A stretch of DNA of 26,406 bases from Actinomyces sp. (GTDB taxonomy: Bacteria; Actinomycetota; Actinomycetes; Actinomycetales; Actinomycetaceae), in contig JAHACW010000033.1 in the NCBI GenBank assembly GCA_018375675.1, forward strand, positions 1 to 26,406, written 5' to 3'. Within the stretch, counting starts at the first letter, position 1, and every line of letters starts with the position of its first letter. The position numbers and the translations under genes were made by a program. The notes under the pieces are model-generated. The model had not been told where the DNA came from, did not search any database, and saw only the letters and a list, made by a program, of their open reading frames with translations. Positions 1-8,602 of the stretch are shown here, one piece after another.

Positions 1-1
1 T

Positions 2-613
2 TCTGGTCTGAGCTCACGCGTCATGGGTGCTCTTCGTGGACAGGCAGCCCCGGACGTTCAGGTACAGCGCGATCTGACCGGAGGCCTTGCGCAGCGCTTG
101 GCGGACCAGTATCACCGGGCGTGGGGTGAATCTCTGCGCAGGGCGCGTATCGTCGTCGATACGTCGTCGTTCGATGAGCTGCTCGACGTCGATGCGGCGG
201 CGCAGCGCGCACGCACAGTCGCGCAGGAGTGGACGCGTGAGGTCACGCAGATTATTCGTGGCCAGGCCGAGTCCTCGCGCGTCAGCGGGCGCATGCTTGC
301 GGGCGGCATCAACGTCGTGACGGTGTCACTCATGGTGACTGCTTTTACGATGACGGGTGGCCTCACGGGCGTTGAAGTTGGTATCGCCGGCGCATCGGCC
401 GCCCTGTCCCAGACAATCCTGGAAGCCTATTTCGGCGAGCGTACGGTTCGTTCGCTGGCCGAGCAGGCCCGTGCGGCGCTCGAACGCCTCGCCGGTGAGT
501 CGCTGTCGGATGTTGTTGCCCCGGTGAGCGCGCGCCTCGACCGCGCTTCCGACAAGGTTCTCATCGATAAGCTGGCGGCGGCCGCGGAGTGCGCCCGGGA
601 GGTCCTGGCATGA
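2..613 (+). CDS. Dynamin-like / YfjP-type GTPase, C-terminal part (N-terminus outside window)
   Basis: The reading frame is open from the left edge, so the GTP-binding domain lies upstream and is not visible. The first in-window ATG, at 23, is probably internal. What is seen is the end of a helical protein. A hydrophobic hairpin-like segment (about residues 95-140 counting from the ATG at 23, rich in V, T, A, G) resembles a membrane-inserting paddle, and Arg/Ala-rich amphipathic helices lie on both sides. No P-loop is present in this part. The stop codon overlaps the start of the next GTPase gene as ATGA, so the two are almost certainly co-translated. The GTPase assignment rests on this pairing and on the helical-plus-hydrophobic pattern. 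Tandem GTPases of this kind are common in actinobacteria and are presumed to act at the inner face of the membrane. The exact role is unknown. Confidence 0.6.
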   Translation, partial: SGLSSRVMGALRGQAAPDVQVQRDLTGGLAQRLADQYHRAWGESLRRARIVVDTSSFDELLDVDAAAQRARTVAQEWTREVTQIIRGQAESSRVSGRMLAGGINVVTVSLMVTAFTMTGGLTGVEVGIAGASAALSQTILEAYFGERTVRSLAEQARAALERLAGESLSDVVAPVSARLDRASDKVLIDKLAAAAECAREVLA

Positions 614-2199
614 GGCGAGCGACGAACCCCGTGGCGTCGGCCGCCCAGCAGCTCGACGAGATGTGCACCCTGGCAGCAAAGGATCTCGATCAGCAGGCTC
701 TGGTGCGCATTCGTGAGCTCATTGACGTCACCTCCGAACGCAGTGAGGTCGACCCGTCCTGGTGCGTCATCGGCATGCTGGGAGGCACGGGCGCTGGCAA
801 GTCTTCTCTCGTGAACGCGCTGAGTGGGGGAGAGGTCGTCACCGCGGGTGTTCGACGTCCCACGACGAATGAGGCATGCGCTGTGCTGCCGCGAGGCCGA
901 GAACCGCAGGATTTGCTGGGATGGCTGGGTATCGGTCGTCGGGTGGAGGCGCCGCAAGCGCTGCCTGGCGACACCGTCGTCGTTGATTTGCCGGACATTG
1001 ATTCGGTCGAGGCCAGCCACGCGGAGATCACCGATCGCCTAGCATCGCGCGTTGACGCACTCGTCGTTGTCGTCAATCCTCAGAAGTACGCGGATGCGCG
1101 TCTTCACGACGAGTGGCTGACACGATTGCGCTCGTCCCACGCGTCGGTGACGGTCGTCCTGACGCACATCGATACCATCTCCATGCCTGAGCGTGAGGCG
1201 ATCGAGCAGGACCTGCGTCGTCTGCTGGGTGAGCGCGGAATGGCTGAGGCCGAGGTCTTCGCGGTCTCGTCGACGACGGGTGAAGGCATGCGCACGCTCA
1301 TCAAGCACTTGACGCGCGAGGCCGAGCGGGTCTCTCAGCAGGCGTCGCGCGCGCGTGCTGCGCTGCGTGAGGCCTCCCGGCTGCTGCGTGAGTCTTTGGA
1401 GCTGACCGGCACGGTCCGAGGCCTCGAGACCGATGGTCTGGCCGCCGAATTGGCTGGCACGGCTGCTGACCTTGCGGGTGCCCCCATCATCGCCGAGGCC
1501 GTGGCCGACTCGACGCTGCGCGCCGGACGCCGGGCGGGCGGCTGGCTGCCGTTGCGCTGGCTGGCCACTGCGGGTGTGGACCCGCTGCGCCGCCTGCATC
1601 TGGACGATGAATCGCGCGCCGAGGGGGCGACGACTCCGACGTTGCCGACTCGGTCCGCCTCCGATGAAGCTGCTTTCGTGAACGCCGTTCGTGGGGCCGT
1701 TGGAGAGCGCGCGCAGGCGCGTCCTGCCCGGTGGCGTGCCGCGCTGGTCGAGCGTGCGCTCAGCGGGGCACGAGAGGTTCCGGACGCAGCGCACCGTGAG
1801 GTTGCGGAGCATATTCGCGTCTCGACCGGATCCCCGGCGCTGTGCCGTGTGCTGGGTGGCGCGCAGCTGCTCGCGTGGCTCGGCGTTGTCGTGGGTGTTG
1901 CGTGGATCGTTCTCGTGCACCTGGGCAGGGCTGTCCTCATCGATGTTCGGGTCCCCGCGCTCGGGCCGATTCCGCTTCCGACGGCTCTGGTTGCACTGTG
2001 CCTGTTGATCACGGTGCTGTGCGCGTGCGTGAGCCGAGCAGTCGCCCGGTGGGCTGCATCGCGCCGTCGACGTGTCGTGATGCGCGACCTGCGGGGACTG
2101 TGCCGCGATGCGGTCGATCGACTCGTCGTTGCTCCCCTGCGTTCCGAGGACAATCGACAGGTGACGATCGCCTCGTTCCTCGCTCGCCTGCCCCTCTGA
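610..2199 (+). CDS. Membrane-associated YfjP-like GTPase
   Basis: The product is 529 aa. The start is ATG 610, overlapping the previous stop as ATGA, with a good GGGAGG Shine-Dalgarno 7-8 nt upstream; this is preferred over the in-frame GTG at 589. The G-domain is clear: Walker A GGTGAGKS at residues 58-65, a TT pair at 85-86 as possible G2, a DLPD G3 variant at 126-129 in place of DxxG, the NPQKYADA block at 156-163, THID at 185-188 as G4, and SSTTGEG near 220 as G5. A long Arg/Ala-rich helical region follows. Two transmembrane helices lie at about 412-440 and 450-475, and the C-terminus is basic. The family is known as GTPases with C-terminal membrane segments; no substrate is established. 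With its upstream partner it may form a heteromeric membrane-remodelling pair, which is inference. The family call is secure and the function is open. Confidence 0.85.
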   Translation: MRRATNPVASAAQQLDEMCTLAAKDLDQQALVRIRELIDVTSERSEVDPSWCVIGMLGGTGAGKSSLVNALSGGEVVTAGVRRPTTNEACAVLPRGREPQDLLGWLGIGRRVEAPQALPGDTVVVDLPDIDSVEASHAEITDRLASRVDALVVVVNPQKYADARLHDEWLTRLRSSHASVTVVLTHIDTISMPEREAIEQDLRRLLGERGMAEAEVFAVSSTTGEGMRTLIKHLTREAERVSQQASRARAALREASRLLRESLELTGTVRGLETDGLAAELAGTAADLAGAPIIAEAVADSTLRAGRRAGGWLPLRWLATAGVDPLRRLHLDDESRAEGATTPTLPTRSASDEAAFVNAVRGAVGERAQARPARWRAALVERALSGAREVPDAAHREVAEHIRVSTGSPALCRVLGGAQLLAWLGVVVGVAWIVLVHLGRAVLIDVRVPALGPIPLPTALVALCLLITVLCACVSRAVARWAASRRRRVVMRDLRGLCRDAVDRLVVAPLRSEDNRQVTIASFLARLPL

Positions 2200-2429
2200 G
2201 GGGCGTTCCGTCGTAGAGGGCGGACGATTCGCAGACAGTGAGTTCGCCGACCACACGCCTCTGTCAGCTGCCTGCGAGGGTATGCTGATGATAGCGATGA
2301 GGCGCTGCCCCTTGTTATGGTGCCCGCGGGATGCGGGATTTGTTGTTATGGGTGAGGCCGCGCCGAGGAGCCGAGTAGGCCCGCCCCGATGGTTTTGCTG
2401 ACACCGATTGCACCACGCAAGGATGAATT
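2200..2429 (+). promoter_or_regulatory. Intergenic region / probable 5' leader of the DEAD-box helicase gene
   Basis: This 230-nt stretch has no credible ORF. It holds the 9-nt direct repeat TTGTTATGG at 2312-2320 and 2343-2351. Between the copies lies a hairpin, CCCGC (2323-2327), loop GGGAT, GCGGG (2333-2337), followed by a moderately T-rich run, which could be an attenuator-like stem. A possible -10 (TATGCT, 2281-2286) has no convincing -35. AAGGA at 2419-2423, 6 nt before ATG 2430, is the helicase ribosome binding site. No known riboswitch class was recognised. Confidence 0.35.
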
Positions 2430-4598
2430 ATGCCCTCTGACGATTTCATGGAACGCGCTGACGACGAGCGCGAGATGACGACGATTGCCGACTATATTGA
2501 CGACCTCGACGATGATCGTGACCTCGACGATGATCGCGCGGACGAGGAGGACACGGATACCGTGACCTTCGCGAGCCTCGGCCTGCCCGAGGAGATCCTC
2601 GCGGCCGTCACCGACATGGGATTCCGCGTCCCCACGCCGATTCAGGCCGCTGCTATCCCGCCGCTGCTGGAGCTGCGCGACGTTGTCGGCATCGCCCAGA
2701 CGGGTACCGGTAAGACCGCTGCATTCGGTCTGCCGCTCCTAGCAATTGTTGACGCGGACGAGCGTGATGTTCAGGCTCTGGTCCTGGCCCCCACCCGTGA
2801 GCTCGCGATGCAGAGCGCCCAGGCGATCGAGGATTTCGCCGCACGTACGGCCCGCCTCGACGTCGTCCCCGTCTACGGTGGCTCACCCTACGGCCCGCAG
2901 ATCGGCGCCCTCAAGCGAGGAGCACAGGTCGTCGTCGGCACCCCGGGTCGTGTCATCGACCTCATCGAGAAGGGCGCCCTCGACCTGTCGAACGTGCGCA
3001 TGCTGGTCCTCGACGAGGCTGACGAAATGCTGCGCATGGGCTTTGCCGAGGACGTCGAGACCATCGCGTCGAGCGCCCCGGAGGACCGCCTGACCGCGCT
3101 GTTCAGCGCCACGATGCCCGCGGCCATTGAGAAGGTCGCCCGCGAGCACCTGAAGGATCCGGTCAAGGTTGCGGTTTCCACCGAGTCTTCGACGGTCGAC
3201 ACCATCCACCAGACCTACGCGGTGGTGCCCTACAAGCACAAGATCGGTGCGCTCTCGCGCGTGCTGGCCACCCGAGCTCAGCACATCAAGGAAGGCCAGG
3301 AAGAGGCTGACGCCGCCATCGTCTTCGTGCGTACCCGCGCCGATGTCGAAGAGGTGTCGCTGGAACTGTCGGGCCGAGGCTTCCGCGCCGCCGGCATCTC
3401 CGGCGACGTCGCCCAGACCGAGCGCGAGCGCATGGTCGAGCGCCTGAAGAACGGCTCGCTCGATGTGCTGGTCGCGACTGACGTGGCCGCCCGAGGCCTC
3501 GACGTCGAACGTATCTCTCTCGTCGTCAACTTCGACGTTCCGCGTGAGCCCGAGGCCTACGTCCACCGCATCGGTCGCACCGGCCGTGCGGGCCGTGAGG
3601 GCCGTGCGCTGACATTCTTCACCCCGCGTGAGCACGGCCGTCTGCGCCGGATCGAGAAGTTGACGGGTACCGAGATGGAAGAGGTCGAGATTCCTTCGCC
3701 TGCAGCCGTCTCCGAATTCCGCGCCAGTCGCCTGCTGGAGGGTCTGTCCGCTCGTATTGAGCGCGGCCGTCTCGACATGTACAAGCGTCTGCTCGCCGAC
3801 CTTGGTGATGAGATCTCCGTCGAGGACATCGCCGCCGCCCTCATGGCGACGGCTGTCGGCGACGAGGGTCCGGCTCCGCGCCGCGAGAAGGACCGCCGTG
3901 GCAATGGCAAGATCCGCCGTGAAGAAACGCTCGATGAGTCCGGCGAGTTCGTCGGCGCCACCTTCGAGGCAGGTCGCGACAAGGACCGCCCGCTCAAGGG
4001 CGGTGCAAACGGTGCCCGTCGTCGCGGCGGCGGCCGCCCGGCACCCGGCTCCGGTACCCGCTACCGCATCGAGGTGGGCAAGAAGGACCGCGTGAAGCCC
4101 GGTTCGATCGTCGGCGCGATCGCAGGTGAGGGCGGCATTGACGGCCGCGATATCGGCAACATCGAAATCTACCCGACCTTCTCGTTGGTCGATATCACCG
4201 CGGACCTGTCCGGCGAGCAGCTGTCCCGTATCTCCAAGGGATACGTGTCTGGCCGTCAGCTGCGCATCCGCGTGGATGAGGGTCCCGGCAGCCGTTCTCA
4301 TGGCGACCGCGACGGTTTCGAGCGCCGTGAGCGCCGCGACTTCGACCGCGATAACCGAGGCCGTGGCGGCTACGGTGATCGAGAGGGCCGCTTCGGGGAC
4401 CGTGACGAGAAGCGTCCGCACCGGTTTGAAAAGGGCGATGGATCGCGTCCGCGCCGCAGCGTTCGCACCGAGCGCTGGGAGAAGGACATCAAGCGTGCCC
4501 GCCGCGATCGCGAGGGTGGCCGCGATGGTGGTTGGGACCGCGATGGAGGCCGCGACGGCGGACGCCGCCACTTTGGCAAGCGTCGTTACGACGACTGA
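2430..4598 (+). CDS. deaD: DEAD-box ATP-dependent RNA helicase, DeaD/CsdA type
   Basis: The product is 722 aa. It unwinds RNA secondary structure using ATP, and the family acts in ribosome assembly, mRNA decay and cold adaptation. The helicase motifs appear in order: Q-motif around residues 50-75, motif I AQTGTGKT 89-96, Ia PTREL 121-125, TPGR 171-174, II DEAD 195-198, III SAT 226-228, V ATDVAARGLD about 349-358, and VI HRIGRTGR 379-386. A DbpA-type RNA-binding domain lies at about 543-615, typical of DeaD. The N-terminal 45 residues are strongly acidic and contain the repeat DLDDDR twice. The tail from 620 to 722 is rich in Arg, Gly and Asp (RGG-like). AAGGA 6 nt upstream supports the start. 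The 3' end overlaps the convergent MFS gene by 13 nt. CsdA/DeaD is favoured over DbpA or RhlE because of length and tail. Confidence 0.95.
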   Translation: MPSDDFMERADDEREMTTIADYIDDLDDDRDLDDDRADEEDTDTVTFASLGLPEEILAAVTDMGFRVPTPIQAAAIPPLLELRDVVGIAQTGTGKTAAFGLPLLAIVDADERDVQALVLAPTRELAMQSAQAIEDFAARTARLDVVPVYGGSPYGPQIGALKRGAQVVVGTPGRVIDLIEKGALDLSNVRMLVLDEADEMLRMGFAEDVETIASSAPEDRLTALFSATMPAAIEKVAREHLKDPVKVAVSTESSTVDTIHQTYAVVPYKHKIGALSRVLATRAQHIKEGQEEADAAIVFVRTRADVEEVSLELSGRGFRAAGISGDVAQTERERMVERLKNGSLDVLVATDVAARGLDVERISLVVNFDVPREPEAYVHRIGRTGRAGREGRALTFFTPREHGRLRRIEKLTGTEMEEVEIPSPAAVSEFRASRLLEGLSARIERGRLDMYKRLLADLGDEISVEDIAAALMATAVGDEGPAPRREKDRRGNGKIRREETLDESGEFVGATFEAGRDKDRPLKGGANGARRRGGGRPAPGSGTRYRIEVGKKDRVKPGSIVGAIAGEGGIDGRDIGNIEIYPTFSLVDITADLSGEQLSRISKGYVSGRQLRIRVDEGPGSRSHGDRDGFERRERRDFDRDNRGRGGYGDREGRFGDRDEKRPHRFEKGDGSRPRRSVRTERWEKDIKRARRDREGGRDGGWDRDGGRDGGRRHFGKRRYDD

Positions 4599-4607
4599 GC
4601 GCTTGCC
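4575..4607. terminator. Inverted repeat at the convergent ends of deaD and the MFS gene (possible bidirectional terminator)
   Basis: GGCAAGCG (4575-4582) is the exact reverse complement of CGCTTGCC (4600-4607). Inside it CGTCG-TTA-CGACG (4581-4593) forms a smaller stem. The element spans both stop codons. There is no U-tract on either strand, so intrinsic termination is uncertain. No other terminator is seen between the two convergent genes. Confidence 0.4.
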
Positions 4608-5998
4608 GCATCACCCGTGGAGCGTTCCGGTGAGGGACGCAGACGCGTCACTGCGACCACGGTGAGGATGGCGAGCGCAGCAGCAATCACCCAGTAGGGA
4701 GCGTAGGCCGCCCCGCCCACCGTGGCGGTGGCGGCCCACGCGCTCATGGCCACGGACACGAGGGCGAGTTCGAGGGCAGGTCCTGCTGAATCAGCGACCT
4801 GTAGCCAAGAAGCGACGCGCCCGTGCTTGGATTCGGGGGTGACCTCGAGTGCCATGACGGACAGGGGCGCGTGAACGAGACCGACTCCGAGGCCGACGAG
4901 CAGCCAGCCGATGAGGGCTACCCACACGGGGATCGAGGGGAACAGGATTGCTCCGACGGGGATCGCTCCGATCGCCATGAGTGTGCCGCCGATGACCGGG
5001 AGCCGGCGGCGCAGGTGTGGATCGTGAACGCGTGCCTGGCCGACTGCGCCAATCGCCCAGGTGATCGACCCGACGGTGACCCACCAGGCGGAGGATGCCT
5101 CGGACCACCCGTGTACGCGCTGGAGGATGAGCGGGATCATGACAGCGAGACCGACCTGTGAGGCCATTGCGCTTAGCCTCGCAAGGATCGCCGAGGGCAT
5201 GCCGCGGCGGGAGTGGAAGGTTCCACGCGGCAGGAGGCGGGGCAGCGCCCAGACGGTGATGCACGCGCCGAGGGCGAAGACCCCGAATTGTGCCAGCGGT
5301 GTGGGCAGCGCGCCCGCAAGCTGCAGCAGCATGACGCCAATTCCGACAAGCCCGGCGTCTCGCGAGAGGGACGCGAGCATGGGGGAGCGCTGCCCCTGTG
5401 CAGTCGGGATCGAGCGCAGGACGTAGGCGATGGGGAGCGCCGCGACCGCAACGAAGAGCGGAACGACGCCGAAGACGTAGCGCCAGCCCCACTCCTGGGT
5501 CACGTGGCCTGCGATCGCGGGGCCGACCAGCGAGGGGAGAACCCACGCCAACGAGAAAGACGCAAAGAACGAGGGACGGTGACGAGGGGAAGCGACCGCT
5601 CCGATGAGGACGTAGAGCGGGACAATGAGGAGACCTCCACCGAGCCCCTGAAGCGCACGGCCGACAACGAACACGACCACGTTTGTGCCCGCGGCGCACA
5701 CCACCAAACCGACAGCGAAGAGAACCAATCCCCCGAGCAGGACAAAACGGGGTCCCTTCCAATCCGCCAGTGCTCCCGCGACCACGGTGGCGCTGAGCTG
5801 CGTCGCCAACGCCGCGCCCGAGGCGATCGGGTACCAGGCGGCAGCGTCAAAAGACTGGACGACTGCGGGCATGATCGTCGTGGCGGCGAGCTCCTCGAAA
5901 GCCACGAGGGTAATGAGGAGAACCGACCCGATAGCCAAGCCAATTTCGGACGGCGTCCAGGAAGTGCTGGCAGGGGAGGTGGAATCGGCGGTTGGCAT
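4586..5998 (-). CDS. MFS transporter, drug:H+ antiporter type
   Basis: The product is 470 aa with about 12 predicted membrane helices, so it is an inner-membrane secondary transporter. Family motifs are visible: motif A-like [10 protein letters not shown] at about 75-84, motif B-like [10 protein letters not shown] at about 113-122, and motif C-like VGPAIAG at about 158-164, which is typical of proton-coupled exporters. The frame extends upstream to 6346, but that extension is antisense to aspS. ATG 5998 is chosen because the protein proper (MPTADSTSP) starts there and a -10-like TACGAT lies 7 nt before it; no Shine-Dalgarno is seen. The gene is divergent from aspS across 102 nt and convergent with deaD. 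The substrate cannot be deduced. The many Ala/Val/Gly residues fit a DHA-type multidrug exporter, but metabolite export is possible. Confidence 0.85.
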   Translation of the reverse strand: MPTADSTSPASTSWTPSEIGLAIGSVLLITLVAFEELAATTIMPAVVQSFDAAAWYPIASGAALATQLSATVVAGALADWKGPRFVLLGGLVLFAVGLVVCAAGTNVVVFVVGRALQGLGGGLLIVPLYVLIGAVASPRHRPSFFASFSLAWVLPSLVGPAIAGHVTQEWGWRYVFGVVPLFVAVAALPIAYVLRSIPTAQGQRSPMLASLSRDAGLVGIGVMLLQLAGALPTPLAQFGVFALGACITVWALPRLLPRGTFHSRRGMPSAILARLSAMASQVGLAVMIPLILQRVHGWSEASSAWWVTVGSITWAIGAVGQARVHDPHLRRRLPVIGGTLMAIGAIPVGAILFPSIPVWVALIGWLLVGLGVGLVHAPLSVMALEVTPESKHGRVASWLQVADSAGPALELALVSVAMSAWAATATVGGAAYAPYWVIAAALAILTVVAVTRLRPSPERSTGDAASAQSS

Positions 5999-6005
5999 GG
6001 TCACT

Positions 6006-6011
6006 ATCGTA
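6006..6011 (-). promoter_or_regulatory. Putative leaderless promoter (-10) of the MFS gene
   Basis: On the minus strand TACGAT fits the actinobacterial TANNNT -10 pattern and lies exactly 7 nt before ATG 5998, so transcription could begin at or next to the start codon. No clear -35 and no Shine-Dalgarno are present. Confidence 0.4.
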
Positions 6012-6045
6012 CTCGCGGCACGCGCGACTCTTCGGAAGGCAGGCG

Positions 6046-6051
6046 TACAAT
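6046..6051 (+). promoter_or_regulatory. Putative -10 element of aspS
   Basis: TACAAT matches five of six positions of TATAAT and lies 49 nt before the aspS start, in the aspS/MFS divergent gap. No good -35 is visible at 16-18 nt spacing. Confidence 0.45.
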
Positions 6052-6100
6052 AACAGCGCCGCCGCCTGTCTCGCGGATGGTAACTACGAAAGGAATCACA

Positions 6101-7906
6101 GTGCTCCGCACTCACAACATCGGAACCCTCGGCACCGACCTTGTCGGTCAGACTGTGACGCTCACCGGTTGGGTGGATCGTCGTCGTGACCACGGTGGCG
6201 TGGCGTTCATCGACTTGCGTGACGCTTCTGGCATCGCCCAGGTTGTCGTCCGCGACGAGCGTGTCGCCCACGAGCTGCGCTCCGAGTTCGTCCTGAAGGT
6301 CACCGGCGAGGTCTGCGCTCGCCCCGAGGGCAACGAAAACCCGCACCTGGCCACCGGCGCCATCGAGGTGATGGGCGACGATATTGAAATCTTGAACACC
6401 AGCGCACCTCTGCCGTTCCAGGTGTCCTCCAATGCTGAAGATTCCGGCAACGTGGGTGAGGAAACCCGCCTGAAGTACCGCTACCTCGACCTCCGTCGCG
6501 AGCCCGAGCAGTACGCGATCCGCCTGCGCTCGAAGGTCTCCCGCGCTGCCCGTGAGGCGCTCTACGCCCGCGACTTCGTCGAGATTGAGACACCGACCCT
6601 GACCCGTTCGACCCCCGAAGGCGCCCGCGACTTCATCGTCCCGGCACGTCTGTCGCCCGGCTCTTGGTACGCACTGCCCCAGTCGCCCCAGCTCTTCAAG
6701 CAGCTGCTCATGGTGGCCGGCATGGAGCGCTACTTCCAGATTGCGCGCTGCTACCGCGACGAGGATTTCCGCGCCGACCGTCAGCCCGAGTTCACCCAGC
6801 TCGACATCGAGATGAGCTTCGTCGACCAGGACGACGTCATTGAGGTCGCCGAGGACGTCCTGAAGAACGTGTGGGCGCTCATCGGCTACGACCTGTCCAC
6901 GCCGATCCCGCGCATGACCTACAAGGACGCGATGGAGCGCTACGGCTCGGATAAGCCCGACCTGCGCTTCGGCCTCGAGCTCACCGAGCTCACCGAGTAC
7001 TTCAAGGACACGACGTTCCGCGTGTTCCAGGCTCCCTACGTGGGTGCCGTCGTGATGCCCGGTGGCGGTTCGCAGCCGCGTCGTACCTTCGACAAGTGGC
7101 AGGAGTGGGCCAAGGCGCGCGGCGCCAAGGGCCTGGCCTACGTCACGATCGCCGAGGACGGCACGCTGGGTGGTCCCGTCGCCAAGAACATCACCGAGGC
7201 CGAGCGTGAGGGTCTGGCTGCCGCGACCGGCGCCAACCCCGGTGACTGCATCTTCTTCGCCGCTGGCAAGCCCACCCCCTCGCGTGAGCTACTTGGCGCC
7301 GCCCGCCTTGAGATTGGTAAGCGCTGCGACCTCATCGATCCCGATGCCTGGGCTTTCACCTGGGTCGTCGACGCTCCGCTCTTCAAGCCCACCGGCGACG
7401 CCGAGGCCGAGGGCGACGTCGCGCTGGGCCACAGCGCCTGGACGGCCGTCCACCACGCGTTCACCTCGCCCAAGCCCGAATGGGTTGACTCCTTCGACAA
7501 GGACCCGGGTAACGCGCTGGCCTACGCCTACGACATCGTCTGCAACGGCAACGAGATCGGCGGCGGCTCCATCCGTATCCACCGCCGCGACATCCAGAAC
7601 CGCGTGTTCAACGTGATGGGCATCGGCGAGGAGGAAGCCCAGACGCAGTTCGGCTTCCTGCTGGATGCCTTCAAGTACGGCGCCCCGCCGCACGGTGGTG
7701 TCGCTTTCGGTTGGGACCGCATCGTCTCCCTGCTGACGAAGTCCGACTCCATCCGCGACGTCATCGCCTTCCCGAAGTCCGGCGGCGGTTTCGACCCGCT
7801 GACCGAGGCCCCGGCCCCGATTACGCCCGCGCAGCGTAAGGAAGCCGGCGTCGACGCGAAGCCGAAGAAGCGCGGCGAGGAGGCCTCCGAGGAATCCGAG
7901 AAGTGA
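6101..7906 (+). CDS. aspS: Aspartyl-tRNA synthetase, bacterial type, probably non-discriminating
   Basis: The product is 601 aa, the normal length for bacterial AspRS. It charges tRNA-Asp with aspartate using ATP in the cytoplasm. GTG 6101 is chosen because AAAGGA lies 6 nt upstream and the protein then begins [10 protein letters not shown]; the frame is open far upstream only because it is antisense to the MFS gene. The N-terminal OB-fold anticodon-binding domain covers about 1-110. The class II core follows, with motif 2 [15 protein letters not shown] at about 223-237 and motif 3 GVAFGWDRI near 532-540; the bacterial insertion (GAD) domain lies between them. Residue 31, in RRRDHGG, is His. 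In characterised bacterial AspRSs His here goes with the non-discriminating form that also makes Asp-tRNA-Asn, and Leu with the discriminating form. The C-terminal 15 residues are a charged Lys/Glu tail. The gene appears monocistronic. Confidence 0.97.
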   Translation: MLRTHNIGTLGTDLVGQTVTLTGWVDRRRDHGGVAFIDLRDASGIAQVVVRDERVAHELRSEFVLKVTGEVCARPEGNENPHLATGAIEVMGDDIEILNTSAPLPFQVSSNAEDSGNVGEETRLKYRYLDLRREPEQYAIRLRSKVSRAAREALYARDFVEIETPTLTRSTPEGARDFIVPARLSPGSWYALPQSPQLFKQLLMVAGMERYFQIARCYRDEDFRADRQPEFTQLDIEMSFVDQDDVIEVAEDVLKNVWALIGYDLSTPIPRMTYKDAMERYGSDKPDLRFGLELTELTEYFKDTTFRVFQAPYVGAVVMPGGGSQPRRTFDKWQEWAKARGAKGLAYVTIAEDGTLGGPVAKNITEAEREGLAAATGANPGDCIFFAAGKPTPSRELLGAARLEIGKRCDLIDPDAWAFTWVVDAPLFKPTGDAEAEGDVALGHSAWTAVHHAFTSPKPEWVDSFDKDPGNALAYAYDIVCNGNEIGGGSIRIHRRDIQNRVFNVMGIGEEEAQTQFGFLLDAFKYGAPPHGGVAFGWDRIVSLLTKSDSIRDVIAFPKSGGGFDPLTEAPAPITPAQRKEAGVDAKPKKRGEEASEESEK

Positions 7907-7932
7907 TTCCTTCGCCGTGACCTTGTCCACGG

Positions 7933-7964
7933 AACCCCCATCGGTTACCGACCGGTGGGGGTTT
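7933..7964 (+). terminator. Rho-independent terminator of aspS
   Basis: AACCCCCATCGGT (7933-7945) pairs with ACCGGTGGGGGTT (7951-7963) through 13 bp including one G-U pair, with the 5-nt loop TACCG. The U-tract is short (TTT). It lies 27 nt after the aspS stop. Confidence 0.8.
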
Positions 7965-7968
7965 CGTG

Positions 7969-7974
7969 CACAAT
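7969..7974 (+). promoter_or_regulatory. Putative leaderless promoter (-10) of the yciO-like gene
   Basis: CACAAT lies 6 nt before ATG 7981. The intervening AGGGGT is too close to the ATG to be a normal Shine-Dalgarno. A -35 at standard spacing would fall inside the aspS terminator stem, so the promoter is compact. Confidence 0.4.
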
Positions 7975-7980
7975 AGGGGT

Positions 7981-8598
7981 ATGTCGTACGTCGAGATGCA
8001 CCCTGAGAATCCGCAGGCACGTTTGGTCAACACGGTCGTTGACCTGCTGGAACGCGGCGGCACGATCGCGCTGCCTACCGACTCCGGCTACGCGATCGCC
8101 ACGAAGGCGGGCAACAAGGCGGGTATGGACACAATCCGTGCCATCCGTAAGCTCGATGACAAGCACAACTTCTCGTTGCTGTGCCACTCGTTTGCGCAGT
8201 TGGGCGAGCTCGTGATCATTGATAATCACGAGTTCCGCACCATGAAGGCGCTTACCCCCGGACCCTACACGTTCATCCTGCGGGGGACCAAGGAGGTCCC
8301 GCGCATCATGCTGAACAAGAAGAAGCACACGGTGGGCGTGCGCATCCCCGATCATGTCATTACGCAGGCGATCGTCGAGGCGCTGGGTGAACCCCTGGCC
8401 TGTTCGACGCTCATCATGCCGGGCGAGGAAGAGCCGCTGACGGACGGTTTCGACGTGGATGATCGTATCGGCCACCAGGTCGACCTGGTCGTCGTGGGAC
8501 CCGTGGGCGTCGCTGAGCCGACCACGGTCATCGACTTTGCCGGTGGGGACGCTGTCGTCGCGCGCGTCGGCGCAGGCGATATTTCGCTCTTCGACTGA
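7981..8598 (+). CDS. yciO: YciO-family protein (YrdC/Sua5 domain; threonylcarbamoyl-AMP synthase-like)
   Basis: The product is 205 aa, a single YrdC-like domain covering nearly the whole length. The YciO subfamily is recognisable from MHPENPQARL at the N-terminus, PTDSGYA at 32-38, KLDDKHNFSLLC at about 57-68, the TPGPYTFILRGTKEVPR block, and PTTVIDF near the end. TsaC/Sua5 proper carries a different motif at the PTDSGYA position. The domain binds RNA and nucleotides. TsaC makes threonylcarbamoyl-AMP for tRNA t6A, whereas YciO proteins are known to be much weaker and their physiological role is unsettled. A separate TsaC gene is therefore expected elsewhere in the genome. ATG 7981 is preferred over the in-frame GTG 7966 because the family N-terminus matches and the promoter hexamer would overlap the longer start. 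The stop is followed after 4 nt by the esterase gene. Confidence 0.9.
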   Translation: MSYVEMHPENPQARLVNTVVDLLERGGTIALPTDSGYAIATKAGNKAGMDTIRAIRKLDDKHNFSLLCHSFAQLGELVIIDNHEFRTMKALTPGPYTFILRGTKEVPRIMLNKKKHTVGVRIPDHVITQAIVEALGEPLACSTLIMPGEEEPLTDGFDVDDRIGHQVDLVVVGPVGVAEPTTVIDFAGGDAVVARVGAGDISLFD

Positions 8599-8602
8599 GC
8601 GC

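Noticed and set aside
1039..2256. 405-residue minus-strand open frame under the second GTPase
   Set aside because: Shadow of a gene with clear G-domain motifs and C-terminal membrane helices.
2200..2429. Known riboswitch or small RNA upstream of the helicase
   Set aside because: I could not match it to any riboswitch class or to 6S, tmRNA or RNase P features; only simple repeat and hairpin elements are visible.
2883..4571. 562-residue minus-strand open frame across the helicase gene
   Set aside because: It is the antisense shadow of deaD in GC-rich codons. The plus strand has full helicase motifs and a ribosome binding site; the minus product has no recognisable motif.
5213..6100. N-terminal extension of aspS by 296 residues
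   Set aside because: The extension is antisense to the MFS transporter, highly charged and low-complexity. GTG 6101 has a Shine-Dalgarno and gives the normal AspRS N-terminus.
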